Assembly: GCA_026120185.1 (NCBI GenBank)
Contig: JANUWF010003368.1
Span: forward strand, 2,294,001 to 2,358,000
DNA length: 64,000 bases
Source: Voacanga thouarsii
Lineage: Eukaryota > Streptophyta > Magnoliopsida > Gentianales > Apocynaceae
Direction of reading: 5' to 3'
The stretch's first letter is position 1. Each line of letters opens with the position of its first letter. Both the position numbers and the translations under genes were made by a program. The notes under the pieces are model-generated. The model had not been told where the DNA came from, made no database searches, and saw nothing but the letters and a program-made list of their open reading frames with translations. Positions 46,203-57,199 of the stretch are shown here, piece after piece.

Positions 46203-47576
46203 CTAGGACATGCTTCTGCCTTTGGTCAGATGAGCTACCAAAGACAGTTGGTTTGTCTTGCTTGGGAACTTCATTGACAATAGTGGGTGTAACGTTATGG
46301 GTTTCTTGGTGTGCAAAAATGGGACATTAGTAACATCAGTCTCTTTCTTGTTCTCTTTCTTACTCTCCTTTTCTAGCTGAACATCAATTTCTTCCCGTGT
46401 TGAATGAATGATATGTTCAAGCTCTAGCACGAGTAGAGGAACTTGTTCAGTCGAATTGCTATCCTTCCACATTTCTCAGTCTATTTTCCAACAAAACAAT
46501 TTTGTACACCTTTGACTTCTACCCTCAGACTATCTAGTTTGGTGGATAGCAGATTTATAGCATCCAAAATACTCTGAGTTATTCTATTTTCCTGAGTTTT
46601 CTACTTCCATCTAGATGTTTCTCCTTAAATTTTAGTCTCAACTTTTCTTTTTGTTCATCTTGATGTAGCAAATTTTCCTTGGCCTTCACCAATTTTTCTT
46701 CCTTTTCTTCAATGGCCTCTCTAAGTAATATCCACTGACTATTCGCTTAAATAGACCCTATTTTCTTAAATGAATCTCTACTATAGATATTTGCCTTGCA
46801 GTGCTCAAGGGCAACCATACTCAAATCAACATTGAAGTGCTAAAATAGCTTGGTGAGAAGGTTTCCAAAAAGTAATGCTTTGTTTGATGTGTTTCGAGAT
46901 TGAGTCATTAATTTCACAACCAGAAACCCAAAGTTAATTTGATTTCGTTCTGATAGAGCCAACATCAATGCCATTTACAGAATACTTACAGATGTCTTGT
47001 GGCCAAAACTAGGTATCACTATGGTTGAGACCATGTGATGTAGCAATGTCCCCATTCTATTTAACCATTTAGCATTTCAATCACTTGAAATTCTAAGGCT
47101 CTTGGCACCAATAAATTTCATCTCAAATTGACTCAGTTACAAAAAAAAAAATTCAAACTTTTTTATGCATTTTTTTCATTTTGAAAGATTGTACTCCACC
47201 ATCTCTGACATTAAAAAATTATGTTTGACATATGGTTGTCAAAACTCGAAGTTCACTTTTCTAACTCTAGATGTATACCACTACATAATAAACGTGTTTG
47301 CTATTTTCTCGTGTCGTCCCTTTCTCAGATTTGCATAGAATTCTCAAACCAATATAGTGTATAGTTTTTCATTCACAAATAATAAAGACCCCCAACTAAC
47401 TGAGTGTCCATGCTTTCCTCTTCTGGAGGTTGTTTTGACAATGCAGTTTGAAGAGTTAGTTCATCAATGGCAACTCCTTTGTCCTTCTTCTTCGCAGATG
47501 TCGGTCCGGCAGTAACTAATTTTTTTATTTTTACTTTGTTGCATTTCTTGATCTCTTTCATCATTAGCTCAACCAT
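46203..47576 (-). pseudogene. Extra 3' ORF of copia D, decayed (env-like position)
   Basis: Between pol and the 3' LTR the minus strand keeps coding-like sequence. It starts with an open stretch at 47576 (MVELMMKEIKKCNKVKIKKL, lysine-rich). About 47100-46850 encodes ALSERNQINFGFLVVKLMTQ, NKALLFGNLLTKLF and HFNVDLS, which resembles the plant transposon protein domain found in accessory ORFs. A charged, probably coiled-coil part follows (EAIEEKEEKLVKAKENLL near 46710), ending with an open stretch 46472-46203. Stops and frame changes occur. SIRE/Maximus elements are known for an additional, sometimes env-like, ORF here. Function is not known and I infer membership from position and patterns. Confidence 0.55.
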
Positions 47577-48079
47577 TTTGTTGGGTTTTAGATTTTACCA
47601 ATGGAGAACAGGATTGAAGAGTTTGATTTTTCTAGTTTTTGGCGAGAGAATGAAGGCCAAAGGAAAGAGAAAAGTGCTCCAAAAAATGACAGCTTTTTGA
47701 AGAAGATTCAAATAAATTTGAATTTTTTTGGGGGGTTTATGAGATTTTGAAGAGTATAAGTGCAATTTAGTACATTTGAGAAATGTGATTTTTGAAAATA
47801 TGTAAAGGTATTTTGATAAGAAGAGGGAGAGTGCTGCATTTGGAATAAAAAAGGTGCAAATATTTAGAATTTAAAAGATTTAAACATTTGGACATAGATT
47901 GTCCATCCGATTTCCCTGTCCAAAAGGTGTGTCATACATGTCAAAAGATAATGTGGCTTTTGACTTAAAATACAGTCCAAATACTGCATCTAATGTCTCC
48001 TTCCAAACTTAAAAAATCTTCAAGAATTCTGCAAGAATAAACAATCAATTTCTGGCAAAATCGTTAGCTACATAATCTG

Positions 48080-48557
48080 GTAATTCCCAAACCTTGTCGT
48101 AGATGATTAAATCTATCTTCGACCAGAGGTTTAGTGAAGATATCTGCAAGTTATTCATCAGTTAGAATATATTCCACACACAATAACCCTTAAGCACATG
48201 ATCTCTAATAAAATAATGCTTAATTTCAATGTGCTTAGTTCTAGAATGCTAGATAGGATTCTTGGTCAGATTGATAGTGCTAGTATTATCACATAGGATG
48301 GGTACGCAATTAAAATTTAAACAAAAGTCAAGCAAAGTATTTTTCATCCACAAAATTTGCACACAGCATCTCCCTACAGCAATGTATTGTGCTTTAGTTG
48401 TTGAGAGAGATACATAAGCTTGCTTCTTGCTATACCAAGAGAAAAGAGAGTGTCCAAGAAATTGACAGTGTCCACTAGTACTTTTTCTCTCAACTTTGCA
48501 CCCGGTATAGTTGGCATCTATGTATCTTATAAGATCAAATGAATTAGATCGGGGATA
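48080..48557 (-). pseudogene. Copia D RNase H, broken
   Basis: Minus-strand frame after the RT: DANYTGCKVERKSTSGHCQF, LGHSLFSWYSKKQAYVSLST, YIAVGRCCVQILWMKN, LCDNTSTINLTKNPI and RTKHIEIKHYFIRDHV, the copia RNase H blocks in order. Stops interrupt after NPI and NIF. The polyprotein ends near 48080. Confidence 0.87.
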
Positions 48558-49600
48558 CTATAAACCATAGTCATATGTCCCAATTAAGTATCTAAAAATA
48601 CGTTTTACAACACATAGATGAGATTCCTTTGAACAAGATTGAAATGGAGCATAATGACACACTAAGAACATAATATCAGGTCGGCTGGCATTAAGATAAA
48701 GGAGACTTCCAATCATACCTCTATATTTTAATTCATCCACTTTCTTATATTTTTCATCTTTATCAAGCTTTAACGATGTGCTTATAGGTGTATTTATTTC
48801 TTTTGCATCGTTTATACCAAACCATTTGAGCAGTTCCTTGGCATACTTGGTTTGATTTAAGAAGATTTCATCTTTGGTTTGCTTGATTTGAAGATCGAGG
48901 AAGAAATTAAGTTCTTCCATCATACTCATTTCACACTCTTGTTGCATTGTCTTGGCAAATTTCTTGCACAAAGAATCATTAGTAGTTCCAAAAATAATAT
49001 CATCAACATATATTTGCACAATTAAGATATCATCAGAATTTTCAGATTTAATAAATAATATGGTGTCAACCAAGCCTCTTGAAAAACTTTTTGAAAGAAG
49101 AAAACCACTAAGCCTTTTATACCATACTCTTGGAGTTTGTTTTAAACTATAAAAAGCTTTGGAAAAATAAATAGTTTGGAAAACGTTCATGAATAAAACC
49201 AGGAAGCTACTCCACATATACTTCTTTTTCAATAAAACTATTCAAGAAAGCACTTTTGATATCAATTTGGTAGAGCATAAAGCCTTTGAAAGATGCAAAC
49301 ACAAGTAACATTCTTATTGATTCTAACCGAACAACGAGAGTAAAATTTTTTTCATAATCAATGCCATCTTCTTGATTAAATCCTTAGACAACTAATTTAA
49401 CTTTATTTCTAATGACAATACCATGCTCATCAAGTTTGTTTATGAAAACCCACTTGGTACTAATCCCGAGATGATCAAGTGGTCTAGGAACAAGCTTCCA
49501 AACTTGATTTCTTTCAAATCGATTTGATTCTCCTTGAATGGACCTAATCGAAAAATCATAATGCAAAGCCATATTAATGTAATTAGGTTCAATGCTCAAA
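48558..49600 (-). pseudogene. Copia D reverse transcriptase, broken
   Basis: Upstream part (49599-49384): NQVWKLVPRPLDHLGISTKW and VFINKLDEHGIVIRNK, then a stop where copia elements have a Gln, then GFNQEDGIDYEKNF. The 224-codon open stretch 49232-48558 holds the catalytic VQIYVDDIIFGTTNDSLC, FLDLQIKQTKDEIFLNQTKY, YRGMIGSLLYLNASRPDIMF and FRYLIGTYDYGL. Between 49383 and 49233 frames are broken. This would be the cytoplasmic enzyme that copies element RNA. Confidence 0.92.
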
Positions 49601-49656
49601 AGAAAGAAAAATTATCAACAAAATACCGTCTAGTTTTAACTCTGCTGCCAGGGTCG

Positions 49657-50040
49657 CTAATAATCTGCTCTTTTTATGGACAGTTTTGTACTTTCAATCT
49701 GTTGACAAATTCTGATCAGTGTGCTTGATCTTCTTTGTTCATTTTGTTCGGCTTGTTGTTCCTCTAGTTCTTCTTCTTTGGCATGGTTGTCAAGTGATGG
49801 AGCTTCAAGATGTTCAATTCCATTTTTCTTTGAGCTACTTACATCATCGTCATCGCCTAGACTAAAGGTGGTACTCATTAGTCCAAACAAATCTATACGC
49901 ATTAGTTCAAGAGGTTTTGAGATTGAATTCACTTTCTTGGGTTTGAAAGATATCTTGGTTGTGTTTTCTTCTATGCTAAAGGTAGCCATCACCATCATTT
50001 ATGGAGAAGCACTTTACATCATGAGTAATAAGACCATCAA
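49657..50040 (-). pseudogene. Copia D integrase stump and linker; catalytic core deleted
   Basis: Minus-strand frame 49998-49657 starts in the pre-integrase to core junction (ISFKPKKVNSISKPLELMRI, then DLFG) and passes directly into an acidic linker (GDDDDVSSSKKNGIEHLEAP, then EEELEEQQAEQNEQ) that normally lies after integrase. The D,D-35-E core of some 250 residues is absent. The joint is about 49930-49860. This looks like an internal deletion, not decay by point changes. Confidence 0.8.
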
Positions 50041-50376
50041 GATATAATATATAGACATTACTAATACAGTTGGCAACAAAAATGATTTCATCAATGGAAT
50101 TATCAATAATAGTGCATGAAAATTTACCTTGCAACTATTGTCATACAAATGACTAATATTAAGCAAGTTGTACTTCAATTCATCAATCAATAATACTTGT
50201 TTGATAATGATGAAGGATCCCTTACCAACATTACTCATACTGTGTATTTTTCCCTTTTTCTTACCACCAAATGTAACAAATTCATCATTTGCAGCTTGAA
50301 TGTCATCAATTAGTGCTACATTTCCCTTCATGTGTCTTGAGCATCCACTATCCAAGAACCATTTTGTGGAGCTCAA
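50041..50376 (-). pseudogene. Copia D protease and pre-integrase region
   Basis: KWFLDSGCSRHMKGN at the start of this stretch is the copia aspartic protease active-site motif (D-S-G). FVTFGGKKKGKIHSMSNVGK and VLLIDELKYNLLNISHLYD follow in the usual order. Confidence 0.9.
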
Positions 50377-52155
50377 TTTTTTTAGCTGATGTACATATTC
50401 ATGAGATGGAAGAATGCCTTTTGGTACCCACTTTTTCTTGGGTCCACGGCAGTTAATAATGGTTTCTCTAATTTTTCAAACTGTTTTTGTACCAGATTCT
50501 ACTTTCTTCCTAACATGATACCTAAATGTTATATGTCCAGATTTTTCACAATATGTGCAACAAATATCAGTCATGTATGAAGAACCAGTTTTTATAAAGT
50601 ATGATCTGTAATTTTCAACTTTGTTTTCATGCCTATAGCCGAGACCATTTTGGTTTCCAGCTACGTGATGTGCACTAAATAATTTTTCTAGATTGTTTTT
50701 GCCATTCGTGAACTTCTCAATGCACGTGGTGAGGTCATCAACTCTATTTTTCATATCATCAAAATTGTTGAGCATAATTTCAAGAGAAAGTACTTTGTCA
50801 CACAAGCATTTGTTTTCAAGTGATATATAATGCAAAGAAGTTAGGATAACATCCTTTTCAATATTTGAGCACATAATAGAATCAAGTAAACTTTGTTCTC
50901 ATTCCACAGCTTTGCATTATCATCTAACAAGGAATCTATTTTCATTTTCATCTCATTATTTCTTCTAGATAGCTTTTTAAGTTCATGAAACATGTTAAAA
51001 AGTAACTCATTAGGATCATCAGGCTTCTCATAATTAGAATCATGCAATTCAAATATCGAATTAAAGGGAGTAGGATTTACCTTATTTTCCATGGTCATAA
51101 AACAAATGTTTCCTTTTTCATTTTTAGATTCACAACTTTCTTCAGTCTCCAATTCAACTTGTCCCAAGTCCTAACCAGTCCTTTTCTTTTCTTCTTGTTG
51201 TGTTTTTCTTCTCTTTCTTTAGCTATTGGGCAATCAACAATAAAATGCTCTATACTCTTACATTCATAGCATTGAGATTTGAGGACGAAGTTTGTCATTT
51301 CTTTTTGACAAACTTCTTTCATTTGCTAAAGTTTCCTTTTCTGAACATCTTTTTGAATTTTCTAGCTATCATAGTCAATTTTTCATTGCCCAGATTAGTA
51401 CCATAATCACTTTTAGATTGATCACTGATAGCTTTATTGTCTCCAACTTTTAAGGTTGTTCCTCTTTTTCCTTTGCCATCATCATCATGTTCTTGAAACA
51501 TTTTAAGTTTCATTTCATATGTTAAGAGAGATCCGATTAGCTCTTCAGTTGGTAAGCTATTTAAATTCTTAGATTCCTCCACAACCAATGTTTTTGGCTA
51601 CCATCTTTTTAGCAAAGCATTAAGTAACTTTCTGTTTTACTCATCAAAGGAATAGATTTTCCCATATGCCTTCAATCCATTCATGATATTTGTGAATTGA
51701 GTGAATATATCAATTATGTGCTCACTTGGCTTTATAGTGAATATTTCATAGTCTCGGACTAAAAGTCCTAACTTCGATTCCTTCACCTGATTAGTCTCTT
51801 CATGGGTGACCTCAAGTAATCTCCATATTTTATTAGCAGAATTACAACTACTCACACGGTTGTATTTGTTCGCATCAAGAGCACAACATAGAATATTCAT
51901 TGCTTGATAGTTTAAGGTCATTCTAGCATTGTCATTACTATTATATTCATCATTTTTTTTAGGTACTATTTTGCTTTCAACAACTTTGGTTGGGACAAAT
52001 GGTCCTTTTTCAATTAGATTCCACAACTCAAAATTAATTGAGCACACATGTATCTTTATTCTATTTTTTCAGAATGTGTAGTTGCTTCCATTAAACAGAG
52101 GAGGTCTATTTGTTGAAAACCTTTTAATGTAAGACAAAGTAGATGTGTTTGCCAT
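50377..52155 (-). pseudogene. Copia D gag, SIRE-type, broken
   Basis: The ATG at 52155-52153 opens MANTSTLSYIKRF and RPPLFNGSNYTF, after which a stop replaces a conserved Trp. The UBN2-type gag domain follows (CSINFELWNLIEKGPFVPT; AMNILCCALDANKYNRVSSC; LLEVTHEETNQVKESKLGLL), then LPTEELIGSLLTYEMKL. Zinc knuckles are visible as CYECKSIEHFIVDC near 51260 and CTYCEKSGHITFRYH near 50540, the second with its last Cys changed. These patterns are characteristic of SIRE/Maximus gag. The start is 49 bases past the primer site, so the leader is very short. Frame changes split the gene into at least five pieces. Confidence 0.9.
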
Positions 52156-52203
52156 ATAGATCTTTTCTACAAGACTATTAAACCGAAAATAGTATAGACC
52201 AAT

Positions 52204-52215
52204 GCTCTGATACCA
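52204..52215 (-). other. Primer binding site of copia D (tRNA-iMet)
   Basis: TGGTATCAGAGC on the minus strand, two bases after the end of the 5' LTR; perfect match to the usual initiator tRNA-Met complement. Confidence 0.92.
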
Positions 52216-52217
52216 AT

Positions 52218-53533
52218 TGATAAACTTTAGAGGGGGTGAATAAGGTTTCTGAAAATCAAATGAAAATTTTCAAATTCTTTTAATGACTAGTGAAAAGAAG
52301 CTGGAAGACATATGCGATTAAAACAGAATATGCTGATCAGCTTTTAGAAGCTTAGTCAGTAATCTCATTAAATCTATACTAAATGAAAAGTAGAGAGATA
52401 AAATTTAAAATGGGCATATTAAGAGATTAAAGACGAACTTACTATGAAACACAAAAGGACTTAAATCAAATCATTTATTTTTAAAAAAAAAAGGATGCAG
52501 CGATTTTCTGATTTGAGAAGGAATAAAAAATGCATTAACAACTCTCAAATTTAAATGCACAAAAATAGACCAAGGGATTTATAGTGGTTCAATCCTCAAC
52601 TGACCTATATCCACTACTTTAAGTCTACACTTAAGGATTTCAGCTCAACCACTAAAATCTTTTTCCCAAATCAATGGTGGTAGGCAACACCAATCTTACA
52701 TAAACGAATCATCACAATTGGTTCTACACCCAACCTCTTAAAACACAACAATCAAGGCTCACCCTAACTGAGTTTTACCCCTTTAACCTTGATACAAAGT
52801 TAATTAAAGATAAAGTATAGTAATAGCTCACAAATTGAGCAGATTTGAACCACTAAGCATAAAATACCTTTTTACCTTTAGAACAATTTGATTTCACTTT
52901 GAAGTATAAGTGAAAAGGGAGATTTTTGTATTCTAAAGTATAAAAGTCTTTCTAAGAGAGATAGTACAAAAATCTACTTCAAAATTGAGTTTTGAAAACT
53001 TTTATAGGAGCTAAATCCGAAGTCCTAATGGCTAGTAATGACTAGTTACTTTCGGTCAGGATTTTTAGGGTTTTGGATTCATAAGGTGGAAGGATGTCCA
53101 TCCAAAAGGTGAGTTCAAAATGGCATTTTACACAAAGAGATATATTTTAGAAAATTCTATGGATCATTAGATGGAGTTTTGGATTCAGAGGTCCATCTAA
53201 ACTACTTAATCCAAATATCTGAAGATCTACTCTTTGAAATCATTTTATTTGTGTACTTCAAAGTAAAAACAAATTAAACATAAGGTAAAGAGACATAGAA
53301 ATTTACAAATAATACCTTAACAATGATTCCTAATCTATATATGATTTACAAGCTCTTAAGTTGAAGTTATACTTGACTTAGATTCCATTGCTCAAAAGTT
53401 GCTTAGTAGTTTCATTTGCACGCCTTGAAAGAATTGAGGTCGAACATGTTCTATCACATGTAAATCACACAAGTTAGTCATCATCAATATTTGTCATAAA
53501 TCAAAACATAAGAGAATGTCCTTGGAGCTAATA
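52218..53533 (-). repeat. 5' LTR of copia D, intact
   Basis: 1,316 bp. On the plus strand it begins TGATAAACTTTAGAGG and ends GGAGCTAATA (CA decayed to TA). TSD GTTAT follows at 53534-53538. It pairs with the three pieces of the 3' LTR. Confidence 0.93.
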
Positions 53534-53538
53534 GTTAT

Positions 53539-54403
53539 ATATATAGTTTTATATATACATATTTGAATTTGAGAGATTGAATGATTTTTCAAAGTATTAT
53601 CAGGATGAAGAATGTATTTTTGTTTTGGAATTTGGAACTAAATTTTAAAAAGGATATTAAGCTAATCCTTGAAGGATTACCATTGTGTTGAGCTACTTTA
53701 AAAGATGATTGTGTAGGCTTGAATACTTAAAGGGGCAAAGCTTCTAGTGTTAGCTCACGTTAGATTGAGGGCATCTTCCAATAGATAGGCCATCTCCAGA
53801 AGATGGTCACTGTCCAAACGGGACGATAGTACATAAAAGTTAAGCTAGTCCTTAGCTAGCAGCATAGTTCTTTATGGAGCAAGAGTGATGAAAGTGGAAT
53901 ATCTGGTCTGGTTTTGAGTGAGAGAATGTGAGTATCTTTTTCGATAGGTGGTACACCAACTTGACTATTTGGGATTGCAATGTGCGTTGCCCTTATATCA
54001 CATTTATATTATGTATCATGATTATATGGTGGTGTTAATAGTTCAAGGCTCAATATAAATGTTTCACTTGTTCCTAAATTTATTTTAATGATATGATCCT
54101 GAAATGATATGTTTATACTTTACTTCATAAGTATTTGGTAAATTCTCCTAAGATTTTGATTAAGGAATTGTTTGAAGGCATAGTTTATTACTTATCTTTG
54201 TTACAAGCTTAATATTTTACATACATCATGAGTTGATTTAAAATGAGACATGAGCACACACAGGAATTACTGAGATTTATTCCTCACAAGTTTCTCTTAA
54301 TTATGTTTTCAGAGAGATTTGAATCTCATCAAAGTTGGAAGACTTAGTTTAAGTTACTTTTGTTAAGATGTTTTTTGTATTGTGTTGCTATTATGACAAG
54401 ACT
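53539..54403. repeat. Foldback left arm, inner segment
   Basis: Its reverse complement matches 54416-55053 and then, past solo LTR A4, 56593-56751. Near the centre the pairing reads TTGTATTGTGTTGCTATTATGACAAGACT against AGTCTTGCCATAATGGCAACACAATG, over 80 percent by eye. Paired landmarks further out include ATTTGGGATTGCAATG, GGCATCTTCCA.TAGATA and TTAAAGGGG/CCCCTTTGA. It shows no protein motifs and no gene is assigned. Confidence 0.88.
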
Positions 54404-54415
54404 TGTATGATTAAA
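54404..54415. other. Loop of the foldback
   Basis: TGTATGATTAAA, the 12-nt unpaired centre between AGACT (54399-54403) and AGTCT (54416-54420). Confidence 0.85.
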
Positions 54416-55053
54416 AGTCTTGCCATAATGGCAACACAATGCAAAAGCATCTCAATAGAAACAATTAAGCTAAGTCTTTCAACTTCAATAAGATTCAAAT
54501 CTCTTTCAAAATATGATTAAAAGAAACATATGAGATAAAATCTCAATAAGTACTAAAGTCTCAGTTTGAATAAACTCATGATGCATGTGAAATATTGAGT
54601 TGAACAAATACAATTAAATAATTTATGCCTTTATAAATACCCATAAACAAAACATTATGGGAGAATCTTACAAATGCATTTGAAGTACAGAGTCAACATA
54701 ATTTTATCAGGAAAATTCTAATAAAATATTTCAGGAACATAATAATTATTCATATTGAGCCTTAGAACCATTGCCAATATTGTATCGTCAAGATACCATA
54801 CCATAAAGTCATACATCCTAATACACAGTATAAGGGCAAAGAATATTACAATCTCAAACCATCAAGTAGGTATACATCCTATTAAGATAGGTATTCCCCC
54901 TTTTCTCACTCAAAATCAAATTTGGATGTCCCGCATATGCTCTTTGGCTCCCCTTGGAACTACATTGCTAGTTAAGAACTCGACTCAATATCTAAGTATT
55001 ATTACTCTGTTTAGAAAGTGGCAACCTTCCGGAGATGGCCTATCTACTGGAAG
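54416..55053. repeat. Foldback right arm, inner segment
   Basis: Inverted counterpart of about 53760-54403. It ends at TSD ATGCC (55054-55058) of solo LTR A4. It includes a chance 129-codon reading frame at 54755-55144 without family motifs. Confidence 0.88.
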
Positions 55054-55058
55054 ATGCC

Positions 55059-56587
55059 TGTTGGGGATATGCCCTAGAGTCAATTTGTACTTATACAATT
55101 GTCATTATGTTTTATATAATAATATGAGGCTTTTCTTTCCATGAATAGTGAGTTTTGTTTTGTTGGTCATCAAGTACGTGACTTGATAGTAAAACCCTAC
55201 AATGAATACAATGACTATTCTAAAACTGTCCCTGATCGATTATTATTATTGGAATAATAATAAATTAAGATTAGTATGTTTGTGACTTGATGGCTATGTT
55301 TTACTGGCCATGGATATTTGTGATATCGAGTCAAAACATAAATAAATGTTAGAGAACATTGTATTGGACATGACCCACTGTGAGAGTACTTCATGGAATA
55401 TGTCATAAGTACTTTCTAGCCATAATAATATTGAAAGTCCTTCGACCTAAATTCATCATAGTTTCCTACTTGATAAATTCTGTATTTTGACATTGTCTAA
55501 AGTTATCTTTAACCAGATAATAAATTAGACTACTGTTGGATATAGAATAAATCAATGAGAGGAATATGATTGATTGTGAAGGAATTTGTCCCTCTCAGTT
55601 ATGGGAGAAATATCCATGGGCCCCTTGATAAGTTAGACTGTTAAAAATGCATAGCCGTGCTCAAATATATCAATCTAAGATATTGATATCATTTGTTTGA
55701 ACAGTCTACTATGAAATCAAGAAATAATTGATTAAGCTTAATAAGGATGACATGCTCCGTACCTTATGCTTAATCTAGATATCGTGTGACAAAAGGACTA
55801 AATATAAAATTATGGTTTGGTTCAAAGAGATCACCGATCTTCATATAACCTAGATAGTTATAATGTTTTGCTAGAAACCACTTATAACTTGTGGGCCATT
55901 TAAATATAATTTAGGCACACTGCCAGTGTTAAATGAACCTATAGGGTCACACAATAAGCGAACTTGTTAGGTTATTTTTCTGGTGACCAGGTTCGATGAA
56001 TCTGGAAATATATCTAAGTTAATCGTACTTACAAAATTTACCAGATACAATGAATCTGGAAATATATCCACATTCGATGTATCTGGATGATGTCCAGATT
56101 ATAAGAATCTGATTTGGTAAATTAATTAGTTAAATTACCGAGATAATGACAGAATCTTATCATATCAGTTTTAATTTAATTTGAATTTAAATTAGAATAT
56201 GATAAGATATTATTAGGGTTGAACTCTAAAAGGTTCGGGGGTTTTTAAGAAAACCCTAGCTGTCTTTTCAATAGTCCAATTTTTCGGTTGAGAACATTCG
56301 TGCCATTCTCTACCAGAAAAGAAAAAAAAAACCTCTCAAACCCTAGGCGCTAGCACTCCCCGGGTATCGAGTGAGTTCGCGGTGTGTATCCGATAGAGGA
56401 CGTTCGCATACTGCAGCGTCTGGTGATTGTTCGGGTTGAACGTACAACAGCGCAATCAGAATCGAAGGATTTCGATTACAGCAACCAGAGATAATTCTTA
56501 AACCTTAGATCTTCTTAATCGTTTACTTGGGTCCTCGGGAGGGATTCGTAGATGTTTTCCGCGTTTAGAAGTCCACGAATTCTAACA
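55059..56587 (+). mobile_element. Solo LTR, family A (copy A4)
   Basis: Starts TGTTGGGGATATGCCCTAGAG, ends ATTCTAACA, 1,529 bp, perfect TSD ATGCC (55054-55058 and 56588-56592). It interrupts the right arm of the foldback; the left arm reads through the equivalent site (GGGCATCTTCC near 53769). Confidence 0.94.
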
Positions 56588-56592
56588 ATGCC

Positions 56593-56751
56593 CACATTAT
56601 AACATGAGCTAATATTAGGAGTTTTGCCCCCTTTGAGTACTTAAGGCTTTATTTTTAATATAGCTCAACATAATGGTATTTCTTTACAAAATAGCTCAAT
56701 ACAATTCTAAAATTCAGTTCCAGAACATTCATACTTTTTTCATCCTCGTAA
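56593..56751. repeat. Foldback right arm, middle segment
   Basis: Reverse complement of about 53580-53770 (landmarks TTGTGTTGAGCTA and TTAGCTCATGTTA). It is bounded by solo LTR A4 and by the MULE target duplication. Confidence 0.85.
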
Positions 56752-56761
56752 TATCTTGAAA

Positions 56762-56956
56762 GGCAAATTAGCGGGTTTCGTTCCTAAATATTGTTTTCTT
56801 GGCTAAGTTGGTCCCTATTAATTTTAACTTATCAATAATTGTTCTGCTAATTATTTAGTCCTCTCGAACCAATTCCAATAAGTCAACACGTAGTCAACAT
56901 CTTTTCTCCAGCTTGGCAAAAATAATAGAGGGTATTTTCGTCAACTGTTGTTATTC
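56762..56956 (+). repeat. MULE left terminal inverted repeat
   Basis: About 195 bp pairing with 60963-61172 through landmarks GTTTTCTTGGC, TTATTTAGTCC, AGTCAACATCTT and AGCTTGGCAAAAATAATA. Similarity by eye is roughly 80 percent. Confidence 0.88.
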
Positions 56957-57068
56957 TTGCCAACTTATTCTCACGTGTGCCGCTCATGAGAATTCAACAA
57001 AATCAAACACTCCTCTACTAAGTTGATGATGCCGATTCCTATTCTTTCTTCATCAATTCGAACACTTG

Positions 57069-57195
57069 AGTACTAGGGCTTCTCTCTTCAATTTGACATA
57101 AGACTTAAAGAACATCAGTGATCAGTGAATCATCATTTTAGTACTAGGGTTTCTCTCTTCATTTTAGCACTATGGTTTCTCTCTTTTATTTTGAC
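57069..57195. repeat. Three tandem copies of an about 28-bp CTAGGGTTTCTCTC motif
   Basis: AGTACTAGGGCTTCTCTCTTC at 57069, AGTACTAGGGTTTCTCTCTTC near 57140 and GCACTATGGTTTCTCTC near 57167. CTAGGGTTTCTCTC-like sequence is common in plant 5' untranslated regions, so this may be the original leader of the plus-strand gene in the MULE. Confidence 0.75.
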
Positions 57196-57199
57196 AAAA

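Larger units (their letters stand above)
30186..53533 (-). mobile_element. Copia D: SIRE/Maximus-type Ty1/copia, minus strand, with nested insertions
   Basis: TSD GTTAT lies at 30181-30185 and 53534-53538. Reading on the minus strand: 5' LTR 53533-52218, primer site, gag from 52155, protease, a stump of integrase, RT, RNase H to about 48080, an extra 3' reading frame (47576-46203), polypurine tract, 3' LTR from 44789. The 3' LTR is split by gypsy C and by a composite insert, giving pieces 44789-43863, 39793-39693 and 30483-30186 that sum to the intact LTR length. Gag sequence and the extra ORF fit the SIRE/Maximus lineage. Without insertions it is about 10 kb and defective. Confidence 0.92.

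Noticed and set aside
53539..55053. Foldback interpreted as a microRNA precursor
   Set aside because: Arms exceed one kb and are interrupted; a long hairpin source of small RNAs is possible, but no miRNA-like short stem can be singled out from sequence alone.
54755..55144. 129-codon plus-strand frame
   Set aside because: Crosses the junction of the foldback arm and solo LTR A4, so it cannot be an old gene; no motif.
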